DNA of 64,000 bases. Source: Paraclostridium tenue (GTDB lineage Bacteria > Bacillota > Clostridia > Peptostreptococcales > Peptostreptococcaceae). Of this stretch, positions 46,165-57,204 are shown one piece after another. The translations under genes were made by a program, and so were the position numbers. The notes beneath the pieces are model-generated. The model ran no database searches and was not told the DNA's origin. It saw only the letters and a program-made list of their open reading frames with translations. Each line of letters starts with the position of its first letter. Within the stretch, counting starts at the first letter, position 1. The DNA lies in assembly GCF_015668515.1 (NCBI RefSeq), contig NZ_JADPFO010000005.1, forward strand, positions 1 through 64,000. The letters are read 5' to 3'.

Positions 46165-46860
46165 TTAATTTTCTATTCTAGAAAGAACTTCTGTGTATCC
46201 TTCTACTAAATCTCCCAAATCTCTTCTAAATCTATCTTTATCAAATTTCTCATTTGTATCTACATCCCAAAGTCTACAAGTATCTGGAGATATTTCATCA
46301 GCTAATATTATATTCCCATTTACATCTTTTCCAAATTCTAATTTAAAATCTACTAACTTAAAGTTCATATTTAAGAAAAATTTCTTCATTATTTCATTTA
46401 TTTTTAAAGTTTCTTCTCTTAAAAATGTTAATTCTTCTCTAGTTGCAAGCTTCATGGCTACTGCATGATCATCATTTAGCATTGGATCTCCATAATCATC
46501 GTTTTTATATGAAAGTTCAAATATTGGTTCATCTAAAACTATACCTTCTTCTATTCCATATCTTTTACAAAATGAACCTGCTGTTATATTTCTTACGATT
46601 ACTTCAAGTGGTAGTATCTCAACTTTTTTAACTATCATTTCTCTGTCCGAAACACCTTTTATAAAATGAGTCTCTATACCTTCTTTTTCTAACATTTCAA
46701 ACATAGCTGTGCATATTTTATTGTTTAGTATCCCCTTTAAATTTATTGAAGCTTTTTTTTCACCATTAAATGCTGTTGCATCATCTTTGTAGTAAACTAG
46801 GTATTCATTTTGATTTTCTGTACTAAATATTTGTTTTGCTTTTCCTTCATATAATAACAT
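46165..46860 (-). CDS. purC: SAICAR synthase
   Basis: 231 residues. It joins aspartate to CAIR with ATP (step eight by intermediate order). [11 protein letters not shown] at the start, [14 protein letters not shown], the active-site FKLEFGKD and [13 protein letters not shown] are all present. It sits five bases after purE. Confidence 0.97.
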   Translation of the reverse strand: MLLYEGKAKQIFSTENQNEYLVYYKDDATAFNGEKKASINLKGILNNKICTAMFEMLEKEGIETHFIKGVSDREMIVKKVEILPLEVIVRNITAGSFCKRYGIEEGIVLDEPIFELSYKNDDYGDPMLNDDHAVAMKLATREELTFLREETLKINEIMKKFFLNMNFKLVDFKLEFGKDVNGNIILADEISPDTCRLWDVDTNEKFDKDRFRRDLGDLVEGYTEVLSRIEN

Positions 46861-46865
46861 TTTGA

Positions 46866-47342
46866 TTACCCCCTTAAATTTTGATCATCTTCTAATACTT
46901 TTAATTCCATCTCTTTTCTATAGTTCTTTAATTGCTCTTTAATTACTGGATATTTAATACTCATTATCTGAGCAGCCATTAATGCTGCATTTACTCCAGA
47001 ATCTATAGTTACAGTAGCTACAGGTATTCCTTGTGGCATTTGAACTATTGAAAGAAGTGAATCTAAACCATCCATTGTAGATGACTTTATTGGTAACCCT
47101 ATAACCGGTATTAAAGTATGTGATGCTATTACTCCTGGTAAATGTGCTGCTTTTCCTGCAGCTGCTATTATTACATCTGTGTCATTTTCTATTTCTTTTA
47201 AAAAATTCATTAATTGATTTGGAGTTCTATGAGCTGACAATGCTCGTGCTGAAACTTCTATTCCGAACTTTTCTAAAAGCTCAATTCCTTTTTCTAACTT
47301 TGGATAATCTGACTTTGAACCCATAACTACTGCTATTTTCAT
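46866..47342 (-). CDS. purE: N5-carboxyaminoimidazole ribonucleotide mutase, class I PurE
   Basis: 158-159 residues. It converts N5-CAIR to [18 protein letters not shown] (catalytic His) and [13 protein letters not shown] mark class I PurE. No purK is in the window. If purK is absent from the genome, a class II enzyme would be expected, so purK is probably elsewhere. Two ATGs are adjacent; ATG 47342 has better spacing from AGGAGG than ATG 47345. First gene of the operon. Confidence 0.95.
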   Translation of the reverse strand: MKIAVVMGSKSDYPKLEKGIELLEKFGIEVSARALSAHRTPNQLMNFLKEIENDTDVIIAAAGKAAHLPGVIASHTLIPVIGLPIKSSTMDGLDSLLSIVQMPQGIPVATVTIDSGVNAALMAAQIMSIKYPVIKEQLKNYRKEMELKVLEDDQNLRG

Positions 47343-47393
47343 CATAATCCTCCTATTTTTACATACTTAATGTTTTTTATAATTTTAAACATA

Positions 47394-47452
47394 CGTATTA
47401 TATAACGAACCTTATATTTAAATGGTATCTTATTATACGTATTTTATCAACC
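47394..47452 (-). promoter_or_regulatory. Repeated CGAA/TACG-type motif upstream of purE
   Basis: The minus strand holds GGTTGATAAAATACG (47438-47452) and a related GGTTCGTTATATAATACG (47394-47411). Close copies precede the purine permease at 50400 and 50495. The CGAAC in one orientation recalls the PurR box of Bacillus. No purine riboswitch core is present here. Confidence 0.5.
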
Positions 47453-47512
47453 ATATATTTATTTTTTGTTCGAGTTTTTTATATAAGTTTTTAATCTTAT
47501 AAATTAAATAAA

Positions 47513-47563
47513 AAAAGTCACATACTTGCTATCAAAGATATTTATAGCAAGTATGTGACTTTT
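47513..47563 (-). terminator. Perfect 20-bp hairpin terminator
   Basis: Arms 47513-47532 and 47544-47563 (core AAGTCACATACTTGC) with an 11-nt loop, 15 bases after the small membrane-protein gene. Confidence 0.88.
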
Positions 47564-47577
47564 ATAAAATCATTATA

Positions 47578-47709
47578 TTATCCTAAAAACTTATTCAACC
47601 TTTTACTTACATCAAACCCAAAATCTACACCTATTATTAATCCAAATACAATAGCATATGAAAAATCAATTCCCCAAAACAAGAATTTCTTTTTAAGATT
47701 TGTGTTCAT
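47578..47709 (-). CDS. Small membrane protein, 43 residues
   Basis: A short gene from ATG 47709 to TAA 47578. The product reads MNTNLKKKFL, then a hydrophobic stretch FWGIDFSYAIVFGLIIGV (one transmembrane helix), and a basic tail ending SKRLNKFLG. AGGGTGAT precedes the start and a strong terminator follows, so I think it is expressed. Family and role unknown. Confidence 0.65.
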   Translation of the reverse strand: MNTNLKKKFLFWGIDFSYAIVFGLIIGVDFGFDVSKRLNKFLG

Positions 47710-47784
47710 ATTATCACCCTATTAAAATATATTATATATATTATTATATTCCTAACATCTATATTTTTCTACATTTTAAAAACA

Positions 47785-48144
47785 TTACTGATTCATTATA
47801 TCAACTATTTCTCCAGTATACATATTAACCTCAAACCACCCACTTGTAGCTATATGACTCTCCTCTTTATTTGTTATAACATCATAAGCATGAACAATAT
47901 ATTTATCTCCATCAACATTATCTACTTCTATGAAATTGGGTATATAAGAATTTTTATCTTCTAAATATTTTTTTACTAAATCACTGGCCTCTTTTTTGCT
48001 TAGTTTCTTATCTACATTATTAATTGATGTTTCTTTTAAATTTTCTTTATTATAATTTTTATCACTGTCTGAACTACTAGCACAACCTATAATTAAAAAT
48101 CCTGAAAGAAATATACTAGTTACTAAAACACTATATAATTTCAT
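47785..48144 (-). CDS. Lipoprotein with PepSY-like C-terminal domain
   Basis: 119 residues. A type II signal peptide with lipobox LIIGC (Cys at about residue 21) predicts lipid attachment outside the cell membrane. After a Ser/Asn-rich linker comes KKEASDLVKKYLED, then IEVDNVDGDKYIVHAYDV and WFEVNMYTGEIVDI, the helix plus beta-strand pattern of PepSY-type domains, often inhibitors or cell-surface modules. Single gene, divergent from rubrerythrin. Confidence 0.75.
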   Translation of the reverse strand: MKLYSVLVTSIFLSGFLIIGCASSSDSDKNYNKENLKETSINNVDKKLSKKEASDLVKKYLEDKNSYIPNFIEVDNVDGDKYIVHAYDVITNKEESHIATSGWFEVNMYTGEIVDIMNQ

Positions 48145-48277
48145 AGGTTACCTCCATATTATGAAAAATTTACTATCTAATATAGTTCACAAGTTAACTA
48201 ATTTTCATTCAGTAACAGCTTAATAAAATAATTTTATTTTTCACTAATTCTTAAAATTACGAAAATATAAGAAATCT

Positions 48278-48300
48278 AATTAAATTGTTTTAATTTAATT
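48278..48300. promoter_or_regulatory. AT-only dyad upstream of rubrerythrin
   Basis: AATTAAATT (48278-48286) and AATTTAATT (48292-48300) with a 5-nt spacer. It might be a regulator site (PerR-like sites are AT-rich dyads) but does not match the PerR consensus well. Confidence 0.25.
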
Positions 48301-48362
48301 TTATGTGGTATCTATATAAAATAATTAAAATTTATAATTTATACTTAGGAGATGAATTAAAG

Positions 48363-48944
48363 ATGAAATCTTTAAAAGGAACTAAAACAGCACAAAATTT
48401 AATGAATGCATTTGCAGGAGAATCACAAGCTAAAAACAAATATCAATTCTATGCTAAAATAGCTAGAAAAGAAGGATTTGTTCAAATAGGTGATGTATTT
48501 GATGAAACTGCTCATAATGAAGAAATGCATGCTAAAATATTTTTTAGATACTTATTAAATGATTTTACTGGAGAAGATGTTCAAGTAACTGGATCATATG
48601 GTGTAGGAATGGCTAGCACTTTAGAAAACTTAAAATTTGCAGCAAAAGGAGAAGATGAAGAAGATACCCTTTACTTAAAATTCGCTGCTGAAGCTAGAGA
48701 AGAAGGATTTGAAGAAATAGCAGCTTCTTTCACTCATATACATGGAATAGAAGCTCATCATAGAGATAGATTTTTAAGATTAGCTAAAAATATAGAAGAA
48801 AAAACAGTATTTGAAAAATCTGAACCACAAGAATGGATATGTACAGTATGTGGATATGTTCATGTAGGAAATGAAGCTCCACAAGTATGTCCAGCTTGTA
48901 AACACCCACAAGGATACTATGAAGTAAGAGCAGACAACTTCTAA
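48363..48944 (+). CDS. rbr: Rubrerythrin
   Basis: 193 residues. A four-helix ferritin-like domain with di-iron ligands (AGESQAKNKYQFYA, AHNEEMHAKIFF, AEAREEGFEEIAASF, IEAHHRDRF) is followed by a C-terminal rubredoxin (CTVCGYVHVG and CPACKHP). Rubrerythrin reduces hydrogen peroxide with electrons from rubredoxin or NADH systems and is a marker of anaerobic life. Start set at ATG 48363 behind AGGAGAT (48347-48353). The longer ATG at 48303 has no ribosome site. Confidence 0.96.
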   Translation: MKSLKGTKTAQNLMNAFAGESQAKNKYQFYAKIARKEGFVQIGDVFDETAHNEEMHAKIFFRYLLNDFTGEDVQVTGSYGVGMASTLENLKFAAKGEDEEDTLYLKFAAEAREEGFEEIAASFTHIHGIEAHHRDRFLRLAKNIEEKTVFEKSEPQEWICTVCGYVHVGNEAPQVCPACKHPQGYYEVRADNF

Positions 48945-48954
48945 AACTAAGTAT

Positions 48955-49000
48955 AAAAAAAGGTTAAATACATATTAAAATGTGTATTTAACCTTTTTTT
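48955..49000. terminator. Shared terminator of rubrerythrin and the first purine permease
   Basis: AAAAAAAGGTTAAATACA (48955-48972) pairs with its complement at 48983-49000; T run on both strands, between convergent genes. Confidence 0.88.
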
Positions 49001-49022
49001 ATTTTATTTTTTAAATATTATA

Positions 49023-50357
49023 TTATAATAATATAAACTTTAGTATAAACATTATCGAAAGTAATATTAATGATAAATTAACTTCTTTTTTCTTTCCTGT
49101 AGCTAACTTTAATATTGTAAATGATATTATTCCAAATATAATACCATCTGCTATACTATATGCTAAAGGCATCATTGCAAATGTTAAAAATGCTGGTATT
49201 GCATTAGTAAAATCGCTAAAATCTATTTCAAGTAATGAACTTGCCATCATAACTCCAACTAATATAAGTACTGGAGCAGTTGCTTGTGCTGGTATTGCAG
49301 TAAATATCGGAGCAAAGAATAATGAAAGTAAAAATAATAAGCCTGTTGTTATTGCAGTTAATCCAGTTCTTCCACCTTCTCCTATACCTGAAGCACTTTC
49401 AACATAAGCTGTAACAGTTGAAGTTCCAAGTAATGATCCTGTTGTAGTTGCTATAGCATCTGCGAATAATGCCTGCTTAGCTTTTGGTAATTTACCATTT
49501 TCATCTAACATGTTTCCTTTAGATGCTACTCCTACTAAGCACCCTACCGTATCAAATAAATCTACAAATAAGAATGTAAATACTACTACTATCATATCTA
49601 AACTAAATATTTGATTAACTGGAACTGAAAATGCTTGTAAAAATACTGGTTTTAAAGATGGTACTGATGAAACTATAGCTGAAGGTAATTGAACTAATCC
49701 AGCAACAATTCCTATTGCAGTAGTAACTACCATAGCTAGTAAAAATGTACCTTTAACATTTTTAGAAAGTAATACAGCTGCTATTACTAAACCTGCTATA
49801 GATAATAAAACCGTTGGACTTTGCATATTACCTAATTGTAATATAGCACCTCCACCTTCAACTATTCCTGCATTTACTAATCCTATAAAAGCTATAAATA
49901 ATCCTATACCTGCTGTAACTGCATGCTTTAAAACTTTCGGTATACAGTCAATTATTTTTTCTCTTACATTAGTTACTGTTAATAATATAAATATTAAACC
50001 TTCTATTAAAACTGCACATAAAGCAAATTGCCAGCTATAACCCATTTGTAAAACTACTGTATATGCAAAGAATGCATTTAATCCCATACCTGGCGCAAGT
50101 GCTATTGGGTAATTTGCTAATAGTCCCATTACAGAACTTCCTATAAATGCTGCTATAGCAGTTGCAGCAAATACAGCATCTTTGTTCATCCCAGCATCCC
50201 CTAATACACTAGGATTTACTACTAATATATAAGCCATTGTCATAAATGTTGTTATTCCTGCTATAATTTCAGTCTTAACAGTTGTATTATGTTCGCTTAA
50301 CTTAAAAATCCTATCTAAAATAGATTTATTTCCCTTTGAAGTTTGTGCTATCTGCAT
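49023..50357 (-). CDS. AzgA/PbuG-type purine permease (NCS2)
   Basis: 444 residues with about thirteen transmembrane helices. TEIIAGITTFMTMAYILVVNPSVLGDAGM at the start and YVESASGIGEGGRTGLTA near residue 320 are the hallmark blocks of the adenine/guanine/hypoxanthine permease group (COG2252). The exact base cannot be fixed. It is a close paralogue of the permease at 52352-53683. Repeats shared with the purE leader lie upstream, consistent with purine control. Start ATG 50357 behind AGGAGGAAG. Confidence 0.9.
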   Translation of the reverse strand: MQIAQTSKGNKSILDRIFKLSEHNTTVKTEIIAGITTFMTMAYILVVNPSVLGDAGMNKDAVFAATAIAAFIGSSVMGLLANYPIALAPGMGLNAFFAYTVVLQMGYSWQFALCAVLIEGLIFILLTVTNVREKIIDCIPKVLKHAVTAGIGLFIAFIGLVNAGIVEGGGAILQLGNMQSPTVLLSIAGLVIAAVLLSKNVKGTFLLAMVVTTAIGIVAGLVQLPSAIVSSVPSLKPVFLQAFSVPVNQIFSLDMIVVVFTFLFVDLFDTVGCLVGVASKGNMLDENGKLPKAKQALFADAIATTTGSLLGTSTVTAYVESASGIGEGGRTGLTAITTGLLFLLSLFFAPIFTAIPAQATAPVLILVGVMMASSLLEIDFSDFTNAIPAFLTFAMMPLAYSIADGIIFGIISFTILKLATGKKKEVNLSLILLSIMFILKFILL

Positions 50358-50399
50358 ATCCTTCCTCCTATTTTTATAAAATATAATTATAATTTCGTT

Positions 50400-50509
50400 C
50401 GTATTTTACCAACCTTATACCCTAATTATATTTTATGACGGATACTTTTTCAAGATATTTTACGAATATTTTAATATTATTTTTATTTTATATTCGTATT
50501 TTATCAATG
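50400..50509 (-). promoter_or_regulatory. Two copies of the purE-type motif upstream of the purine permease
   Basis: Minus strand GGTTGGTAAAATACG (50400-50414) and CATTGATAAAATACG (50495-50509), 95 bp apart, each followed by AA and AT-rich DNA. They closely match the motif at 47438-47452 before purE. Confidence 0.5.
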
Positions 50510-50523
50510 TTTACTACAATAAA

Positions 50524-50582
50524 AAATAAACTATCTTAAAATATTTGTTTTATAACATCTAATATCTCAAGATAGTTTATTT
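50524..50582 (-). terminator. Terminator of the MFS transporter gene
   Basis: 14-nt perfect arms AAATAAACTATCTT (50524-50537) and its complement (50569-50582) enclosing 31 nt, twelve bases after the stop. Confidence 0.7.
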
Positions 50583-50593
50583 ATAATAATTTT

Positions 50594-52000
50594 TTAATTA
50601 GCTTCTACAATTTCTTCTTTAACTTCATGCTCTTTAATTTCACTTTCACTTAACCCTCTATTATACTTTTTAGTAAATATAATCAATAATAGTATTGAAG
50701 CTATAAAGTACAATGCACTTGCTATATAATATGCTCTACCATAACCTGCATCAGTTTTTAATAATGAATATCTAGCAAATATACCTGCAAATATACCGAC
50801 TATAGAGTTTGATATAAGTATAAATGAACTATATGCTGGAGCCAAATTTTTAGGTACAAATGTAAGTGGCAGTGATTGCTGTATAGGATTTGATGCATTA
50901 GCAAATCCAGATCTTAAAAATAAAACTCCTCCTATTATCCATGCTATGTTTCCTCCAAGCATAGCTCCATTTGCCATTATTATCATAAGTGGTATACATA
51001 GCATCATAGATGCTGATATAGTTATTATAGATCCAAGTTTTTTCTCTAAATATGGTGCAGCAAGAAATCCTAGTACCATAGCTAAAGTTTGTAATGTAAT
51101 TATTGTTGAAACTGTACCCCTACTTATATGTAAAAAGTTATTTAAATATATTGGGAAGTATGGAGTTATAAGCAATGCTCCAAATCGTATTATACTAAAT
51201 ATTACAACCCACATTATTATATGCTTATTAAGAAATATCTTAAAATCAAATTTCTTTTCTGCTTTTCTAGCAATTATCTCTTCTTCTGATTCTCTATAAT
51301 CTTCAACTCTTTCTCTTAAAAAAACTAAACAAATTAATGCTAAAACAGTAAATATTATTGCGATCCATAAAGCAAATCTATATGAATTTATATAATAACT
51401 CATTTGAGTTGAATTTAATTTACTGGCATTTTCAGATAAAGTTGAAGCTTGATTATAATCAATTCCTAAATATCTACTAAATTTCCAAACAACCACTTTC
51501 CCATTTAAAAATGTTAAAAGTGATTGACTTATTAAGTTGCAATACATTACTCTTGAAAACATTGAAATTCTTTTTTCTTTTGGTGTGTATGATGTAAACA
51601 TTAGAGGATATATGAAGTCGAACATACCAGCCCCTATGTTAACTAAGATGTTTGAGATTAGAATTACTTTCGCATTACTACTATAAATACAAGATAGTAG
51701 CGCACCTATTAATGCTATTGGTGCAAATAATATAATTTTCTTATACCCTAATTTGTGAACTAATAAAAGTGTCATTGCCATGATGAAAGTTGCTATTGAG
51801 GTATACATTGGTAAAGCCTTTACAACATTCGGTACTGTTAAATTTAGGTATGATATATATGAATCATTTGTTATACCTGTAACAGCTCCCATAAAAATGT
51901 AACTAACAATAAATATGGCACAATTATATTTCCATCTGCTGTCCCAATTCTTGTCATTGCTTGTAATTATACCAACTAACTTCTCTTCCATAGAACTCAC
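50594..52000 (-). CDS. MFS family transporter
   Basis: 468 residues with twelve predicted transmembrane helices in two halves joined by a charged cytoplasmic loop (REESEEEIIARKAEKKFDF region) and an acidic C-terminus. The MFS loop motif is weak (HKLGYKK in the first half; EKKLGS in the second). Substrate unknown; its place between two purine permeases suggests a nucleoside or related compound, but this is context only. Start ATG 52000; GGGGTGAG upstream. Confidence 0.85.
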   Translation of the reverse strand: MSSMEEKLVGIITSNDKNWDSRWKYNCAIFIVSYIFMGAVTGITNDSYISYLNLTVPNVVKALPMYTSIATFIMAMTLLLVHKLGYKKIILFAPIALIGALLSCIYSSNAKVILISNILVNIGAGMFDFIYPLMFTSYTPKEKRISMFSRVMYCNLISQSLLTFLNGKVVVWKFSRYLGIDYNQASTLSENASKLNSTQMSYYINSYRFALWIAIIFTVLALICLVFLRERVEDYRESEEEIIARKAEKKFDFKIFLNKHIIMWVVIFSIIRFGALLITPYFPIYLNNFLHISRGTVSTIITLQTLAMVLGFLAAPYLEKKLGSIITISASMMLCIPLMIIMANGAMLGGNIAWIIGGVLFLRSGFANASNPIQQSLPLTFVPKNLAPAYSSFILISNSIVGIFAGIFARYSLLKTDAGYGRAYYIASALYFIASILLLIIFTKKYNRGLSESEIKEHEVKEEIVEAN

Positions 52001-52306
52001 CCCTTAGTTGTTTTATATAATTATATAACAATATTTGACAAAAACCTCGCGTTTTTTGTTTACATAATTATTACATTACGTAAAAATATATTATATTCAA
52101 AATATAGTTTTATTTTTAACAATCTTATTCTTAATTTTAAATATAAAGAAAATACTGAATTGAAACTAAGATTTTTAAACTGATATTAATTATCATATCC
52201 TCTATAAATACATTTTATATTTATAAGATAAACACTATATTTTTTTATATTTTTAAGTAATATATTTATCATATTTATTATTTTATTTTTATTTTTTAAT
52301 ATCAAA
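52001..52306. other. Intergenic region with the MFS promoter
   Basis: On the minus strand TTGTCA followed by TATAAA-type sequence about 30-50 bases before the MFS start is a plausible promoter. A GC-richer block (AACGCGAGG, about 52045-52056) overlaps it and might be a regulator site. The rest is AT-rich with no gene seen. Confidence 0.35.
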
Positions 52307-52344
52307 AAAATCTATAAGCATACTAACATATACTTATAGATTTT
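52307..52344 (-). terminator. Terminator of the second purine permease
   Basis: AAAATCTATAAG (52307-52318) pairs with its complement (52333-52344), eight bases beyond the stop. Confidence 0.8.
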
Positions 52345-52351
52345 AATCATA

Positions 52352-53683
52352 TTATAAAAATGCAAATTTTAAAATAAATATTACACTTAATATAATCATT
52401 GAAATTTTTGTTTCTTCTTTTTTTCCACTAACTAATTTTAAGAAAGTGTAAGCTATTATACCAAACATAATTCCATCTGCTACACTATATGATAAGGGCA
52501 TCATTACAAATGTTATAAATGCTGGTATAGCATCCGTAAAATCTTCAAAATTAATTTTTAATATAGAACTTGCCATTAAAAATCCTACTAGTATAAGTAT
52601 TGGAGCTGTTGCTTGCGCAGGTATAGATACAAATAATGGTGCGAAAAACAGTGATATAAAAAATAAAATTCCTGTAATACAAGCTGTTAAACCTGTTCTT
52701 CCTCCTACGGCTATTCCAGATCCACTTTCTACAGTAGTCGCTAAAGTTGATGTTCCTAAAACTGAAGATATCGTTGTAGAAACAGACTCTGCTAATAATG
52801 CTTTTTTTACATTTGGCATATTACCATTTTTATCTAATAAATTAGCTCTTTGGGCTATTCCTAATAAAAATCCAATTGAATCAAACATATTAACGAATAA
52901 TAATGTAAGAACTATAACTAACATATCTAAACTAAATATTTGACTACGACTTACATCAAATACTTTCATAAATACAGGTTGTATAGATGGTGGTACATCA
53001 ATTACACCAGTTGGCATAGGTACTATTGCAAATAGCATACCTATTGCAGATGTTATTATTATAGATATTAAAAATGCTCCATTTACATTTTTTACTAATA
53101 GTGTAGCAGCTATCATTAAACCTATTATTGCAAGTAAAACTACAGGAGATTTTATATTCCCTAAAGATATTATTGCTCCTCCTTGCTGCACTATTCCTGC
53201 ATTTACAAGACCTATAAATGTTATAAATAATCCTATCCCAGCTGTAATTGCATGTTTTAAAACATCCGGCATACACTCTATTATTTTTTCACGAACATTA
53301 GTTACTGTTAATAATACGAATATAGTACCTTCTATAAACATGGCACATAATGCAAATTGCCAAGTATATCCCATTCCTAATACTACAGTGTAAGTAAAGA
53401 ATGCATTTATTCCCATACTAGGCGCTAGGATTATAGGATAGTTAGCAAGTAATCCCATTATAAAACACCCTATACCTGATGCTATTGCCGTTGCTGTAAA
53501 TACAGCGCCTTTATCCATACCAGCTTGTCCAAGTATATTAGGATTTACAACTAATATGTATGCTATAGTCATAAAAGTCGTTACTCCTGCTAAAACCTCA
53601 GTTTTAACACTCGTATTATTTGCGCTTAACTTGAAAATTTTTTCTAAAGTACTATTAACTTTAGATGAACTCGTATTTTGCAT
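52352..53683 (-). CDS. AzgA/PbuG-type purine permease (NCS2), second paralogue
   Basis: 443 residues, thirteen predicted transmembrane helices, colinear with the permease at 49023-50357 and clearly homologous (VKTEVLAGVTTFMTIAYILV; TVESGSGIAVGGRTGLTA). Likely a guanine, hypoxanthine or adenine importer. It follows guaA by 114 bases across a hairpin, so it may be reached by partial readthrough from the guaBA transcript and thus share its guanine riboswitch. Start ATG 53683 behind GGAGGAG. Confidence 0.9.
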   Translation of the reverse strand: MQNTSSSKVNSTLEKIFKLSANNTSVKTEVLAGVTTFMTIAYILVVNPNILGQAGMDKGAVFTATAIASGIGCFIMGLLANYPIILAPSMGINAFFTYTVVLGMGYTWQFALCAMFIEGTIFVLLTVTNVREKIIECMPDVLKHAITAGIGLFITFIGLVNAGIVQQGGAIISLGNIKSPVVLLAIIGLMIAATLLVKNVNGAFLISIIITSAIGMLFAIVPMPTGVIDVPPSIQPVFMKVFDVSRSQIFSLDMLVIVLTLLFVNMFDSIGFLLGIAQRANLLDKNGNMPNVKKALLAESVSTTISSVLGTSTLATTVESGSGIAVGGRTGLTACITGILFFISLFFAPLFVSIPAQATAPILILVGFLMASSILKINFEDFTDAIPAFITFVMMPLSYSVADGIMFGIIAYTFLKLVSGKKEETKISMIILSVIFILKFAFL

Positions 53684-53734
53684 ATTGCTCCTCCGATGCT
53701 GATAATTTTAGTATTAATTGTTATAAATATAAAA

Positions 53735-53760
53735 AAATAAAAAGCCTAGGCTTTTTATTT
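53735..53760 (-). terminator. Palindromic hairpin after guaA
   Basis: 26-bp perfect palindrome centred at 53747/53748 (AAAAAGCCTAGGCTTTTT core). It stands between guaA and the second permease. Confidence 0.75.
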
Positions 53761-53797
53761 TTTTATATTTTATTAATAAAGTGTTTGAATAAACTTC

Positions 53798-55336
53798 TTA
53801 TTCCCATTCAATAGTTCCAGGAGGCTTACTAGTTATATCATAAACTACTCTGTTAGCTCCATCAACTTCATTAACAATTCTATTAGATATTCTTTCTAAT
53901 ACGTCATATGGCATCTTATACCAGTCAGAAGTCATACCATCTGAAGAAGTAACAGCTCTTATACCTACTAAGTAAGCATATGTTCTTTCATCTCCCATAA
54001 CTCCAACAGTTTTTACATCTGGTAAAGTTGCGAATGCTTGCCATATATTGCTATATAGCCCAGCTTTTTTAAGCTCGTCCATATATATAGCATCAGCTTC
54101 TCTTAATATATCACATTTTTCCTTAGTTACTTCACCTATAACTCTTATTCCAAGTCCTGGACCTGGGAATGGATGTCTATATATTAAATCATAATCTATT
54201 CCAAGTTCTAAACCTATTTTTCTTACTTCATCTTTGAATAATTCTCTTAAAGGTTCAACTATTTTGAATTCTATATCTTCAGGTATTCCACCAACATTAT
54301 GGTGAGATTTTATTGTAGCAGCCTCTCCTTGTCCACTTTCTACAACGTCTGGGTATATAGTTCCTTGAACTAAGAAATCCATTTTTCCTAATTTATTAGA
54401 TTCTTCTTCGAATACTCTTATAAATTCTTCACCTATTATTTTTCTCTTAGCTTCAGGTTCAGTTACACCTTTTAACTTAGATAAGAATCTATCTTCACAG
54501 TTAACTCTTATTAAGTTCATATCAAACTTATCTCTAAATATTCTTTCAACATCATTACCTTCATTTTTTCTAAGTAATCCATGGTCAACGAATACACAAG
54601 TTAAGTTGTCTCCTATAGCTTTATGAACAAGTACAGCAGCAACTGATGAATCAACTCCACCACTTAATGCACAAAGTACTTTCTTATCACCTATAGTTTC
54701 TTTTATTTCCTTTATTTTTTCTTCTATAAATGAATCTGTTGTCCAATCTCCACTTACTTCACAAACATTATATAAGAAGTTTCTTAAAACTTTATCTCCA
54801 TCTAGACAATGTTCAACTTCTGGGTGGAATTGAACTCCGTATAATTTTTTCTCAGGATGATGCATAGCAGCAACTGGACAATCAGTAGTGTATGCAGCAA
54901 CTTCAAATCCTTCAGGAAGAGTATCTATTAAGTCTGTATGACTCATCCAAACAGTGTTTGTATCTATACCTTCAAATATACTTGAAGCATTGTATGTTAT
55001 AGAAGTTTTACCATATTCTTTTTCACTGTTGTTACCTTTTCTTACATTACCACCAAGTAAGTGAGCCATTAATTGAACTCCGTAACAAATTCCAAGTATA
55101 GGTACTCCTAGCTCAAATATTTCTTTACTTATCTTAGGAGACTCTTCTAAATATGCACTATTAGGTCCTCCTGTAAATATTATACCTTTTGGATTTTTAG
55201 ATTTTATTACTTCGATATCTGTTGTATGAGGTAATATTTCACAATATACGTTATTTTCTCTAACTCTTCTTGCTATTAATTGATTATATTGTCCCCCAAA
55301 ATCTATTACTAAAACTAATTCATGTTGCTTTTTCAT
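53798..55336 (-). CDS. guaA: GMP synthase (glutamine-hydrolysing)
   Basis: 512 residues. It aminates XMP to GMP. The glutaminase domain has GICYGVQLM (nucleophile Cys) and VQFHPEVEH. The ATP pyrophosphatase domain has [10 protein letters not shown]. The dimerisation end shows [14 protein letters not shown], the family's C-terminus. It starts three bases after the guaB stop. Both are controlled by the guanine riboswitch upstream of guaB. Confidence 0.97.
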   Translation of the reverse strand: MKKQHELVLVIDFGGQYNQLIARRVRENNVYCEILPHTTDIEVIKSKNPKGIIFTGGPNSAYLEESPKISKEIFELGVPILGICYGVQLMAHLLGGNVRKGNNSEKEYGKTSITYNASSIFEGIDTNTVWMSHTDLIDTLPEGFEVAAYTTDCPVAAMHHPEKKLYGVQFHPEVEHCLDGDKVLRNFLYNVCEVSGDWTTDSFIEEKIKEIKETIGDKKVLCALSGGVDSSVAAVLVHKAIGDNLTCVFVDHGLLRKNEGNDVERIFRDKFDMNLIRVNCEDRFLSKLKGVTEPEAKRKIIGEEFIRVFEEESNKLGKMDFLVQGTIYPDVVESGQGEAATIKSHHNVGGIPEDIEFKIVEPLRELFKDEVRKIGLELGIDYDLIYRHPFPGPGLGIRVIGEVTKEKCDILREADAIYMDELKKAGLYSNIWQAFATLPDVKTVGVMGDERTYAYLVGIRAVTSSDGMTSDWYKMPYDVLERISNRIVNEVDGANRVVYDITSKPPGTIEWE

Positions 55337-55339
55337 ATT

Positions 55340-56887
<1,548 letters not shown>

Positions 56888-56904
56888 TTAAAATTATAAA
56901 AATA

Positions 56905-56962
56905 TAAAAAAATCTGTATAATAATTTCTTATTTTAATATAAGTGAAATTACTATACAGATT
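56905..56962 (-). terminator. Riboswitch-controlled terminator before guaB
   Basis: On the minus strand AATCTGTATAGTAATTTC (56962-56945) pairs with GAAATTATTATACAGATT (56928-56911), then a run of seven T. A segment next to the aptamer (57041-57060) can pair instead with the left arm to prevent it. Confidence 0.85.
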
Positions 56963-57053
56963 CCCAAAGTTCATTTATTTATAGCTAACCTGTAGGGATT
57001 TAGTATCAGCCTACAAATTTACTTACGATGATAGAACTTTGTTATAATAATTT

Positions 57054-57124
57054 CACTCATAGTCGATGTATTTTCGGTACTTCGGTAGAAACTCTCAGAC
57101 CATATTTCTGAGTATATATGAGTG
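57054..57124 (-). promoter_or_regulatory. Guanine-type purine riboswitch
   Basis: The minus strand reads CACTCAT (P1), then ATATA..., ATATGG, the invariant GTTTCTACC (core of P2-J2/3-P3) and CATCGACTATGAGTG, where the P1 partner closes the helix. J3/1 reads CGACTATGAGTG, and the C before TATG is the guanine-specificity position (U in adenine aptamers), so guanine or hypoxanthine is the likely ligand. It lies upstream of guaB and should lower guaBA expression when guanine is plentiful. Confidence 0.93.
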
Positions 57125-57204
57125 ATTTTTATTTGCGATATTGTATACACGTTGTAATAAGTTGTTTATTAATTTATCAAATTTTATTACTCGTGTCAAC
57201 ATTT

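Noticed and set aside
47346-47512. Purine riboswitch upstream of purE
   Set aside because: I looked for the GTTTCTACC core and P1 pairing on the minus strand and found neither. Only the repeated GGTTGATAAAATACG-type motif is there.
52998-53276. 92-residue ORF inside the second purine permease
   Set aside because: Same strand, different frame, Cys/Asn-rich nonsense composition; a shadow of the permease gene.
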